Positions 17,646 to 25,456 of a stretch of 64,000 nt of DNA are shown here, piece after piece. How positions within the stretch are numbered: the first letter of the stretch is position 1; each line of letters opens with the position of its first letter. The DNA is from an uncultured Maribacter sp. Its GTDB lineage: Bacteria > Bacteroidota > Bacteroidia > Flavobacteriales > Flavobacteriaceae. The stretch spans positions 771,728-835,727 of the forward strand of contig NZ_CANMBB010000001.1 in the NCBI RefSeq assembly GCF_947495965.1. The letters run 5' to 3'. The notes under the pieces are model-generated. The model ran no database searches, had not been told where the DNA came from, and was given only the letters and a program-made list of their open reading frames with translations. Made by a program: the position numbers and the translations under genes.

Positions 17646-18467
17646 TTACCCCAAACCTACATCTAAAGTCATCATTACAATAAAACCTCCAATAAAACCC
17701 ATAACAGCAATGTCTGTATGTTTGTCTTGTTGGGTTTCAGGAATAACTTCCTCTACTACTACAAAGATCATTGCTCCCGCAGCAAAAGAAAGTGCATAAG
17801 GTAATATAGGCTGAAAAGTTAGTACTGCCCATGCTCCAATTACTGCTGCAATTGGTTCTACTAGTGCAGATGCTTGTCCAAACATAAAACTTTTGGTTCT
17901 ACTTAAACCTTGCCTTCTTAAAGGCATAGCAACTGCAAAACCTTCTGGAAAATTCTGAAGTCCTATTCCTAAAGCTAAAGCTACTGCTCCACCAATAGAA
18001 GCACCATCAAAACCTGCAGCAACGCCACCAAATAAAACTCCCACTGCCAAACCTTCAGGAATATTATGCAAGGTTATTGCTAGTGTTAATAATACCGATC
18101 TATGCCATGGTGTTTTTATCCCTTCTGTTTCGCTTTCCTTAAAATTAATATGTAGGTGTGGTAATATCTTATCTAAGCCAAATAAAAATAATGCTCCAAG
18201 CAAAAACCCAACTGCTGCCGGAATTACTTTTACAAATCCTTCTCCAGGACTCATTTCTATACCAGGTGCTAAAAGGCTCCAAAAACTTGCTGCCACCATA
18301 ACACCTCCTGTAAAACCCAACATACCGTCTAAAACTGCCCTATTCATGGTTTTAAACAAAAAAACTAATGCAGCTCCTGCCGCTGTTAATGCCCATGTAA
18401 AAGTGGTAGCATAAAATGCTGCTAAAATTGGGTCTATAGATTCTAAATACGCAATTACTTGTTCCAT
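17646..18467 (-). CDS. ZIP family metal transporter (ZupT/GufA-like)
   Basis: The 273-residue inner-membrane protein has eight predicted helices and the two ZIP metal-binding motifs HNIPEG (134-139, helix IV) and QNFPEG (171-176, helix V), plus EE in helix VI (VVVEEVIPE). ZIP proteins take up zinc, manganese or iron. It lies 2 bp after the DtxR/MntR-type regulator gene on the same strand, so it is almost certainly in its operon and repressed by it. The variant Gln in place of His in the second motif is a GufA-subfamily feature and may shift metal preference. Confidence 0.92.
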   Translation of the reverse strand: MEQVIAYLESIDPILAAFYATTFTWALTAAGAALVFLFKTMNRAVLDGMLGFTGGVMVAASFWSLLAPGIEMSPGEGFVKVIPAAVGFLLGALFLFGLDKILPHLHINFKESETEGIKTPWHRSVLLTLAITLHNIPEGLAVGVLFGGVAAGFDGASIGGAVALALGIGLQNFPEGFAVAMPLRRQGLSRTKSFMFGQASALVEPIAAVIGAWAVLTFQPILPYALSFAAGAMIFVVVEEVIPETQQDKHTDIAVMGFIGGFIVMMTLDVGLG

Positions 18468-18469
18468 GA

Positions 18470-19126
18470 TTATTCTATTATTCTTAAATATAAGTTAGAT
18501 GCTATTTGGTCTGATATTCGAATATCTATATCTCTAATTTTTATATGCAATGAGCCATCAAACTCTTCTTTGTCTACAACAAAAATAGAATCTCCTAAAG
18601 CTATTTTATTTTTATCTAAAAACTTTAAAAAAGGTGGCGAAGAGTCTTTTACTCCTACACATATACCTTCCTTCCCAATTGGCACTTCATTTAATAATCG
18701 TTTAATAGATTTTTTAAACTCGCCACTTTTAGATGGTATTGGGTCACCATGAGGATCAATTTGCGGAAATCCTAAATGCTTATCTAGCATATCAATAAGC
18801 TTTTCACTTTTTATATGTTCTAATTGTTCTGCAACTTCGTGAACCTCATCCCAAGAAAATTCTAATTTTTCTACCAAAAAAACCTCCCAAAGTCTATGCT
18901 TTCTAACAATTGACAACGCCACTTTTAAACCATATTCTGAAAGCGTAACACCTTGGTATTTTTTGTAATTTACAAGGCCTTTTTCAGACAATTTTTTAAT
19001 CATATCACTAACAGAAGATGGCTTTGTCTCCATTTTTTCTGCAATAGCATTTGTTGAAACCTTTCCTTGTTCCCCTTTGCCTAAATGATATATAATTTTA
19101 ATATAGTCTTCTTCTGAGAGCGTCAT
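18470..19126 (-). CDS. DtxR/MntR family metal-dependent transcriptional regulator
   Basis: The 218-residue protein has an N-terminal winged HTH (about 1-65, MTLSEEDYIKIIYHLG onward), a metal-binding dimerisation domain (HRLWEVFLVEKLEFSWDEVHEVAEQLEH, then GDPIPS) and a C-terminal FeoA/SH3-like domain (about 150-218). Proteins of this class repress metal uptake genes when loaded with Mn(II) or Fe(II). It is cotranscribed with the ZIP transporter and divergent from a TonB receptor, so control of both sides of the intergenic region is likely. Whether it senses Mn or Fe cannot be read from the sequence. Confidence 0.92.
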   Translation of the reverse strand: MTLSEEDYIKIIYHLGKGEQGKVSTNAIAEKMETKPSSVSDMIKKLSEKGLVNYKKYQGVTLSEYGLKVALSIVRKHRLWEVFLVEKLEFSWDEVHEVAEQLEHIKSEKLIDMLDKHLGFPQIDPHGDPIPSKSGEFKKSIKRLLNEVPIGKEGICVGVKDSSPPFLKFLDKNKIALGDSIFVVDKEEFDGSLHIKIRDIDIRISDQIASNLYLRIIE

Positions 19127-19143
19127 TAAATTTTCATTTTTAA

Positions 19144-19172
19144 CAAAAATACATTTTTATTACTAAAAACAA
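19144..19172 (-). promoter_or_regulatory. Promoter of the DtxR/MntR-ZIP operon
   Basis: On the minus strand TTG (19170-19172) is followed after 18 bp by TATTTTTG (19144-19151), a full match to the Bacteroidota TTG-N17-23-TAnnTTTG promoter, 17 bp before the regulator's ATG. Confidence 0.6.
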
Positions 19173-19175
19173 ATT

Positions 19176-19191
19176 TTTAGATTTGCCTAAA
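19176..19191 (+). promoter_or_regulatory. Candidate DtxR/MntR operator over the TonB-receptor -7 element
   Basis: TTTAGATTTGCCTAAA is an inverted repeat (TTTAG, six-base spacer, CTAAA) resembling DtxR-family boxes. It contains TAGATTTG (19178-19185), a TAnnTTTG -7 element for the receptor gene. Repressor bound here would block RNA polymerase. AT-rich sequence can produce such palindromes by chance. Confidence 0.45.
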
Positions 19192-19218
19192 TTTTATTTT
19201 ACATCGATAAAAATATTA

Positions 19219-21507
19219 ATGAATACATTATACAAGTCTCTATTAATTAGCTTTCTATTTTTATACAACTATAGTACATTAACTGCTCAAGAAGGAAAAA
19301 TAAATGGGGTGGTTTCTGAAAACAACACTCCTATACCCTTTGCTAATGTTCTTTTAAAAGGTACTATAAAAGGAACATCAACAGATGAGGAAGGTGCTTT
19401 TACATTACAAAATCTAAGCGCTGGAGATTATACATTATTGGTTTCTGTACTTGGTTACCAACCTTATGCTAAGAAAATAGCACTTAAAGAAAAAGAAAGT
19501 AAAACAGTAGTTATAAATTTAATAGCTTCTTCTGAAGAATTAGAAGAAACCGTAGTTACAGGAACCTTAAAGGCTGTAAATAGATTAGATAGCCCAGTTC
19601 CTGTGGAAGTATATAGCCCTACTTTTTTAAAAAAGAACCCTACCGCAAATATCTTTGAAGCACTACAAAATGTAAATGGTGTTAGGCCACAAATAAACTG
19701 TAGTGTTTGCAATACTGGAGATATACATATTAATGGTCTTGAGGGTCCTTATACTTTGGTTCTAATAGATGGCATGCCAATAGTTAGCGGATTAGGAACT
19801 GTATACGGACTTTCTGGAATACCAAATTCTCTTATAGAACAAATAGAAATTGTAAAAGGCCCAGCTTCTAGTTTGTATGGTAGTGAAGCCGTTGGTGGAC
19901 TAATAAATATTATTACAAAAAGTACAGAAGATGCTCCCATATTTTTTGCCGATGCATTTGCTACAGGTTGGGAAGAGTATAGTTTAGATTTTGGCACAAA
20001 ACTAAGTGTTGGTAAAAAGACAGATGCGCTAATAGGAATTAATTACTTTAATTACGATAACCCAATAGATAATAACAACGATAATTTTACCGATTTAACC
20101 ATACAAGAGCGAATATCTGTTTTTCAAAAATGGAATATTAAGCGTAAAGAAAATAGAATACTTTCCTTTGCTGGAAGATTTTTTTATGAAAATCGCTGGG
20201 GAGGAGAATTGCAATGGACTCCAGAATTTAGAGGCGGAACAGATATTTATGGCGAAAGCATAAAAACCAGAAGATGGGAAGTATTAGGCAAATACCAATT
20301 GCCAATAAAAGAGAAAGTACTATTTTCTTTTTCTTATAATGACCATCATCAAGATTCTTTTTATGGAGATACACCTTATTTGGCAGACCAGCGTATTGGT
20401 TTTACACAACTTACATGGGATAAAACCAAAGGGAAACACGATTTACTTTTTGGAACAGCATTACGATATAATTACTATGATGATAATACCTCTGCTACGG
20501 AAACTACTAACAAAAATAACCCTGATGAAATAGTTATTCCTAGCCTTTTTGTTCAAGACGAAATAAAGTTTAATAAAAAACATTCTTTATTAGTAGGTGC
20601 TAGGTATGATTATGATAGCAGACATGGCTCTATTTTCACCCCTAGAGCCGCTTATAAATGGAAAGTTACTACCAATGGTATTTTAAGATTAAATGCTGGA
20701 ACAGGCTTTAGAGTTGTAAATTTATTTACAGAAGACCATGCTGCATTAACTGGGTCTAGAGAAGTAATAATTGCTAATGCATTAAAACCAGAACAATCTT
20801 ACAATACCAACCTTAATTATTTGCAAAAATTCTACGGGACTAACGGTACTTTTTCTACACTAGATGCATCCCTTTTTTATACCCATTTTAGTAATGTAAT
20901 TCTACCAGATTATGACACAAACCCTAATCAAATTATATATGATAATTTAGACGGAAAATCCGTATCTAAAGGAGCTAGTGTAAATTTAGATGTTTCCTTT
21001 CCTAACCAATTAAAAATTTCTTTAGGGGCTACAATTATGGATGTTAGTAATACAGAAGGTGGAGTAACAGAAAGACAAATACTTACCGAAGGTTATTCTG
21101 GAACATGGGGAATAACATATACCATTGCCCCTTGGGATTTAACCGTAGATTATACAGGCAACCTATATGGTCCAATGCGTTTGCCATTATTAGGAGCGCT
21201 AGACCCAAGAAGTGAATACTCCCCAGTTTGGAGCATACAAAACATACAATTTACATATAAGGGAATAAAAAATGTAGAGCTTTATGCAGGAGTTAAAAAC
21301 CTTTTAGACTGGACGCCCAACCGTGGAAATCCTTTTATTATTGCAAGAGCTAATGACCCGTTTGATAAAGAGGTAACTTTTGATGCCAACGGAGATGCTG
21401 TTGCTACAGCAAACAACCCTAACGCTTTAACTTTTGACCCAACCTATGTTTATGGCCCTAACCAAGGTATTAGAGGATTTTTTGGGATACGTTATCGTTT
21501 AGATTAA
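19219..21507 (+). CDS. TonB-dependent outer-membrane receptor, probably metal or metallophore
   Basis: Counting from ATG 19219 the protein has 762 residues. A TTG start 12 codons earlier is rejected because the ATG gives a clean signal peptide ending at TLTAQ, and the upstream codons overlap the -7 element. A carboxypeptidase-like domain (about 25-105) precedes the plug, with CSVCNTGDIHINGLEGPYT and IEIVKGPASSLYGSEAVGGLINI, and a 22-strand type barrel ends in GIRYRLD. The CSVCxxxxIxINGLEGPYT plug signature occurs in a Bacteroidota receptor branch often linked to metal uptake. Its divergent position next to a DtxR/MntR regulator and ZIP transporter supports uptake of Mn, Fe or Zn complexes. 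Confidence 0.9.
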   Translation: MNTLYKSLLISFLFLYNYSTLTAQEGKINGVVSENNTPIPFANVLLKGTIKGTSTDEEGAFTLQNLSAGDYTLLVSVLGYQPYAKKIALKEKESKTVVINLIASSEELEETVVTGTLKAVNRLDSPVPVEVYSPTFLKKNPTANIFEALQNVNGVRPQINCSVCNTGDIHINGLEGPYTLVLIDGMPIVSGLGTVYGLSGIPNSLIEQIEIVKGPASSLYGSEAVGGLINIITKSTEDAPIFFADAFATGWEEYSLDFGTKLSVGKKTDALIGINYFNYDNPIDNNNDNFTDLTIQERISVFQKWNIKRKENRILSFAGRFFYENRWGGELQWTPEFRGGTDIYGESIKTRRWEVLGKYQLPIKEKVLFSFSYNDHHQDSFYGDTPYLADQRIGFTQLTWDKTKGKHDLLFGTALRYNYYDDNTSATETTNKNNPDEIVIPSLFVQDEIKFNKKHSLLVGARYDYDSRHGSIFTPRAAYKWKVTTNGILRLNAGTGFRVVNLFTEDHAALTGSREVIIANALKPEQSYNTNLNYLQKFYGTNGTFSTLDASLFYTHFSNVILPDYDTNPNQIIYDNLDGKSVSKGASVNLDVSFPNQLKISLGATIMDVSNTEGGVTERQILTEGYSGTWGITYTIAPWDLTVDYTGNLYGPMRLPLLGALDPRSEYSPVWSIQNIQFTYKGIKNVELYAGVKNLLDWTPNRGNPFIIARANDPFDKEVTFDANGDAVATANNPNALTFDPTYVYGPNQGIRGFFGIRYRLD

Positions 21508-21583
21508 AGTAAAATTAGTAGTAAGGTTGTCTTATTAGTCCGACAAAATTTATATACTTTTATAAATAACAAAACCCTATAAA

Positions 21584-22660
21584 ATGGCTAATTCTCTGCT
21601 TTTTATACCTGATATTTCTGGATTTACAGAATTTATACAAACAACAGAAGTAGAACACAGCCAACATGTTATTGCAGAGCTATTAGAAGTTTTAATACAA
21701 TCTAATACTGAAGATTTGCAACTTGCCGAAGTTGAAGGAGATGCTTTATTTTTTTATAAGGAGGGAGAAGTACCTTCACAAGAAAGGCTTCTTGCACAAA
21801 TAGAATCTATGTTTACAGCATTCTATAGTCATTTAAAATTATTGGAAACCAACAGGATATGTCCTTGTAATGCTTGCGCAACTGCACCAAATTTGCAATT
21901 AAAAATTATAGCACATTGTGGAGAATTACAATTTATTGAAGTACAAGGAAACCGAAAACCATTTGGAAAGCAGGTTATTGAAGCGCATAGAATGCTTAAA
22001 AACTCTGTAGATAGTAATAACTACATTTTAATAAGTAAATCTTTAGCTTCTGAAATAGGATTACCTATTTATTATTATAGCAAACTATTTAAATTTAAAG
22101 AAGGTATAGACATTTACGACTCTAAAGAGCTTACCTATATCTATGCAGTTATTAATTCTGAACTCTTACAACTTAAGCCTTTTAGATCTATAGAAAAGGT
22201 TGTTTTACCAAATCCTCCAAATGTAACCTACTCTAAAAATATTGCATTATCTGCAGAAAAATTATATGAATATATTTCTAATTTTAAATACCGTCATTTA
22301 TGGGTAAATGGAGTAGATAAATTTGAGTACAATGAAAATGAAATTAATAGAGAAGGTACAGAGCATATTTGTGTTATAAAGGAAAAGCATTTAGATTTTA
22401 CCACTGTAGTAAAAGAAGTAAAAATGGGACAATTAATTTATGGAGAATTCACTAAAAGTCCTCCTATAGTAGATACTTATTATCAATTTTACACTATTAC
22501 ACCACTTTCTAAAGAACAATCAAATTTAAAAATAGAAACTTACTGGTTTGTCACATCTCCAATTAAAAAATTTATCCTTTTTTTAATTGCCAAAAGAAAA
22601 ATTAACAAAACCGTTATAGATACCATGGAAAATATAGCCAAATTAACATCTATAGCTTAA
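21584..22660 (+). CDS. DUF2652 protein: nucleotidyl-cyclase-like domain plus SRPBCC domain
   Basis: The 358-residue protein begins with a class III cyclase-like fold (about 1-190): FIPDISGFT with metal-type D10, and EGDALFF with D53. The segment matching the cyclase G..VN.A.RL motif reads GKQVIEAHRML, so Asn is replaced by Ile132 while Arg136 stays. A Cys-rich insertion (C93, C95, C98) sits between strands. Residues about 205-355 look like an SRPBCC/polyketide-cyclase lipid-binding fold. No signal peptide is seen. The role is unknown; cyclase activity should not be assumed. It follows the TonB receptor by 76 bp and converges with the polyprenyl synthase gene 4 bp away. Confidence 0.75.
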   Translation: MANSLLFIPDISGFTEFIQTTEVEHSQHVIAELLEVLIQSNTEDLQLAEVEGDALFFYKEGEVPSQERLLAQIESMFTAFYSHLKLLETNRICPCNACATAPNLQLKIIAHCGELQFIEVQGNRKPFGKQVIEAHRMLKNSVDSNNYILISKSLASEIGLPIYYYSKLFKFKEGIDIYDSKELTYIYAVINSELLQLKPFRSIEKVVLPNPPNVTYSKNIALSAEKLYEYISNFKYRHLWVNGVDKFEYNENEINREGTEHICVIKEKHLDFTTVVKEVKMGQLIYGEFTKSPPIVDTYYQFYTITPLSKEQSNLKIETYWFVTSPIKKFILFLIAKRKINKTVIDTMENIAKLTSIA

Positions 22661-22664
22661 AAAA

Positions 22665-23639
22665 CTAAACCTCTCTTTGCATTAAACTTTCTCCAAATTC
22701 TCTAAGAACCTCTTTATTTTCTTTAGTAATTTGTAGTTCCTCTAAAACTTTAAATGCTTTTAAAGTATACTCCGCTATTTTCTCTTTAGCATTTTTTACA
22801 ACACCAGTTTCTACAAAAACCTCTTTAACGGTATCTATTTTGTGTTTTGTATCATTTGGATGTATAGAATACAAATCGGTTAACTCTCTTATTTGCTCTT
22901 TTGTTCCTAACTCTAAGGCTTTTAAATATAAATAGGTCTTTTTATTCTCAATAATATCGCCACCAACTTGTTTTCCAAAAGTTTCTGGATTTCCAAAAGC
23001 ATCTAAATAATCGTCTTGTAATTGAAAAGCTATACCTAAATTTCTTCCAAAATCATAAATTCTATTTTGATCTTCTACACTTGCATGTGCAATTATGCCC
23101 CCCATTTTCATTGCTGCACCAACTAAAACAGCAGTCTTATAATCTATCATTTTTAAATACTCAGAGATCGTTACATTATCTCTGGTTTCAAAATCCATAT
23201 CATATTGTTGGCCTTCACAAACTTCTATGGCTGTCTTTGTAAATAATTGCGCTAAAGCCCTAAAGGTTTCAGTTTCATAATTTTCAAAAAGTTGGTAAGC
23301 ATTTATAAGCATTGCATCTCCAGAAAGTATTCCCGTATTTATATCCCACTTTTCATGGACAGATGCTTTTCCTCTTCGTAAAGGAGCATCATCCATAATA
23401 TCATCATGTACTAAAGAAAAATTATGAAAAACTTCTATTGCTAGTGCTGCATCTAAAGCTTTTTTAAAATCTACTCCAAAAATTTCTGCAGTCATTAAAG
23501 TCAAGACAGGTCTTAAACGCTTGCCTCCTAATTCTAAAATATAGGATATAGGCTCATAAAGATTTACAGGTTCTTTGGTTATAATTTTTTTTTCTAGATA
23601 AGAAATAAATTCGGTACGGAAATAATCTACAGAATGCAT
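22665..23639 (-). CDS. Polyprenyl synthetase (trans-isoprenyl diphosphate synthase)
   Basis: The 324-residue enzyme carries both Asp-rich motifs: DDIMDD (79-84, FARM) and DDYLD (209-213, SARM), with GGKRLRP near residue 38-44. It condenses isopentenyl diphosphate with allylic diphosphates in quinone and isoprenoid synthesis. Phe74 lies five residues before the first motif, a position where an aromatic residue limits chain length, so a C15-C20 product is more likely than a long quinone tail. That is an inference. It is monocistronic with its own -7 element. Confidence 0.92.
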   Translation of the reverse strand: MHSVDYFRTEFISYLEKKIITKEPVNLYEPISYILELGGKRLRPVLTLMTAEIFGVDFKKALDAALAIEVFHNFSLVHDDIMDDAPLRRGKASVHEKWDINTGILSGDAMLINAYQLFENYETETFRALAQLFTKTAIEVCEGQQYDMDFETRDNVTISEYLKMIDYKTAVLVGAAMKMGGIIAHASVEDQNRIYDFGRNLGIAFQLQDDYLDAFGNPETFGKQVGGDIIENKKTYLYLKALELGTKEQIRELTDLYSIHPNDTKHKIDTVKEVFVETGVVKNAKEKIAEYTLKAFKVLEELQITKENKEVLREFGESLMQREV

Positions 23640-23655
23640 ACTTGCAATTTTTTTT

Positions 23656-23663
23656 CAAAAATA
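23656..23663 (-). promoter_or_regulatory. -7 element of the polyprenyl synthetase gene
   Basis: On the minus strand TATTTTTG matches TAnnTTTG, 16 bp before the ATG. A TTG occurs upstream, but at a 12-bp spacing that is too short. Confidence 0.4.
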
Positions 23664-23771
23664 CGTCCATTTTATCAAATCTTCTTTAAGATACATTACA
23701 ACATCTAAAAAGAAATATCTTTTCTCTTTTTATGATTTATAAAAATAAATGCAATAGTTTTAAAAAACTTC

Positions 23772-23783
23772 GTCTTTAAAGAC
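23772..23783. promoter_or_regulatory. Perfect palindrome upstream of the ECF sigma gene
   Basis: GTCTTTAAAGAC is a perfect 12-bp palindrome about 30 bp before the sigma-factor ATG, with TAATTTG (23796-23802), a near -7 element, just downstream. It may be a regulator site. Confidence 0.25.
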
Positions 23784-23813
23784 AACCAACCTAGGTAATT
23801 TGCCAAATAAGTA

Positions 23814-24350
23814 ATGCCAAACACGGAGAATGACAAAGATTTAAAGTTGTTTTTTAATAACGAATATGTTTCGTTAAAGGCATATGTACACTCTAAAATT
23901 AAGGACACAACGGATCGTGATGCAGAAGATATTATACAAGAAGTAGCTTTAAAACTTTTTTCTAGAACCGATAATTCTTCTCCTATTACTAACATTACAG
24001 GTTTTGTTTACCGCGCTATAAAAAATAAAATTATAGATACTATGCGAACCAAAACTAAAAGAATGTCTTTTGAGGAGCAAACAGAATTAAAACTACTAGA
24101 ATTTTCGGAGCTTTTTTATGAAAATTCCTCTGATACATATTCTGACACTATTAAAATAGAATTAAAAAAAGCAATTAGTAATCTAAAACCCGAATATCAA
24201 AGCATTTTAATTGCGGTAGATTTTGAAGGATACAATTATAAAGAAATAGCAAATGAAACAGGAATACCTATAGGAACACTAATGTCTAGAAGACATAGAG
24301 CATTATCCATATTAGCAAAAAAATTAGAAACTAAAAGACATATAAATTAA
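23814..24350 (+). CDS. ECF-type RNA polymerase sigma factor
   Basis: The 178-residue protein shows sigma region 2 (about 10-85, with DRDAEDIIQEVALKLF and FVYRAIKNKIIDTMR) and region 4 (about 118-172, LKPEYQSILIAVDFEGYNYKEIANETGIPIGTLMSRRHRAL), the architecture of extracytoplasmic-function sigma factors. It directs RNA polymerase to a specific regulon. It is followed after 10 bp by a small membrane protein gene and not by a recognisable anti-sigma factor, so its control is open. Confidence 0.92.
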   Translation: MPNTENDKDLKLFFNNEYVSLKAYVHSKIKDTTDRDAEDIIQEVALKLFSRTDNSSPITNITGFVYRAIKNKIIDTMRTKTKRMSFEEQTELKLLEFSELFYENSSDTYSDTIKIELKKAISNLKPEYQSILIAVDFEGYNYKEIANETGIPIGTLMSRRHRALSILAKKLETKRHIN

Positions 24351-24360
24351 AAAATAAATT

Positions 24361-24774
24361 ATGGAACAGTATATAAAACATAAAATTAGAAGTAAAAATA
24401 TAGGGACAATAATTGGTTGGGTAATTTTTGGAATATTTGCCGCAATAGCCCTTGCTATTCTCTTAGGCTTTGGAATTATGTGGCTCTGGAACTGGTTAAT
24501 GCCAGAACTATTTGGTCTCGCTACAATTGGGTATTGGCAAGCTATTGGGTTATTTGCACTTTCTAAAATTCTTATAGGTAGTATTGGTTGCGGTAGCAGC
24601 TCTAGCGCATCAAGCAGTAAAAAAAATAAGTCTTCTTCGGATAAGGACGATATGAACTGTAATGACTTTTCTAAATGGAAACAATATGACAAATTCTGGA
24701 AAGAAGAAGGGGAAAGTGCTTTTAACTCTTATTTAAACAAAGATTCTGTAGATAAAGAGCAGTCAGAAAAATAA
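24361..24774 (+). CDS. Small membrane protein cotranscribed with the ECF sigma factor
   Basis: The 137-residue protein has two predicted membrane helices (about 15-40 and 52-75), a Gly/Ser-rich turn (IGCGSSSSASSSKKNK) and an acidic hydrophilic C-terminus. It begins 10 bp after the sigma gene. The position is where a membrane anti-sigma factor usually stands, but there is no zinc-finger or N-terminal cytosolic anti-sigma domain; the N-terminal cytoplasmic part is only about 12 residues. I do not recognise a named family. Confidence 0.65.
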   Translation: MEQYIKHKIRSKNIGTIIGWVIFGIFAAIALAILLGFGIMWLWNWLMPELFGLATIGYWQAIGLFALSKILIGSIGCGSSSSASSSKKNKSSSDKDDMNCNDFSKWKQYDKFWKEEGESAFNSYLNKDSVDKEQSEK

Positions 24775-24800
24775 TATATGTTAAAAAAACGTAAAACTTT

Positions 24801-24842
24801 GGAAACTTTTAATGTTTTTAAAGTTTCCTTGACTTATATTTG
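24801..24842 (+). promoter_or_regulatory. TetR operator candidate and -7 element of the efflux operon
   Basis: GGAAACTTT (24801-24809) and AAAGTTTCC (24820-24828) form a perfect inverted repeat with a 10-nt spacer, the size of typical TetR-family operators. TATATTTG (24835-24842), a TAnnTTTG -7 element, follows 6 bp later and the tetR ATG lies at 24851. The operator therefore covers the -33 region and is a good candidate for autorepression. Confidence 0.6.
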
Positions 24843-24850
24843 CCCCTTAT

Positions 24851-25456
24851 ATGAAAGAAAAGATTCTAGAAAAGGCGACTGATATGTTTTTAAACTACGG
24901 GTTTAAAAGCGTTACGATGGATGATTTAGCGCAGGAAATGGCTATTTCTAAAAAAACTATCTATTCCCATTTTAAAAATAAAACGGAGTTAGTAAATGAA
25001 ATTACTTTATCCTTATTTTGTTCTGTATCAGAAGGGATTGATGCTATATGCGCATTAGAAAAAAATCCTATTGAAGAGCTTTATGAAATAAAGAAATTTG
25101 TTTTACTACATTTAAAAGGAGACAAAACTTCTCCGCAATATCAATTACAAAAATATTATCCCAAAATACATGACTCTATAAAGCAAAAGCATTTTGAGGT
25201 CATGAATGAGTGTGTAATTGTTAATATAAAAAGAGGGCTAGAAATGGGTATTTATAGAGAAAACCTGAATATAGACTTTATTTCAAGAATATATTTTTCT
25301 GGAGTAACAAGCATTAAAGATTTAAATCTTTTTCCATCAAAAAGCTTTAGTCCAGCCAAACTAATGAACGAATATTTAGAATACCATTTAAGAGGTATTG
25401 TAACACCAAAAGGACGAAAAATATTAAATACAATCATCAATTCAAATCAAGATTAA
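24851..25456 (+). CDS. TetR/AcrR family transcriptional regulator
   Basis: The 201-residue protein has a TetR N-terminal HTH (about 1-47: MKEKILEKATDMFLNYGFKSVTMDDLAQEMAISKKTIYSHFKNK) and an alpha-helical ligand-binding domain. The stop codon is immediately followed by the ATG of the TolC-type gene, so it is the first gene of the efflux operon and probably its local repressor. The ligand is unknown. Confidence 0.93.
   Translation: MKEKILEKATDMFLNYGFKSVTMDDLAQEMAISKKTIYSHFKNKTELVNEITLSLFCSVSEGIDAICALEKNPIEELYEIKKFVLLHLKGDKTSPQYQLQKYYPKIHDSIKQKHFEVMNECVIVNIKRGLEMGIYRENLNIDFISRIYFSGVTSIKDLNLFPSKSFSPAKLMNEYLEYHLRGIVTPKGRKILNTIINSNQD

Noticed and set aside
21519-21537. Imperfect palindrome TAGTAAG-N5-CTTATTA downstream of the TonB receptor.
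   Set aside because: Short arms with a mismatch, no T-run and no likeness to the palindrome at 19176; probably chance.
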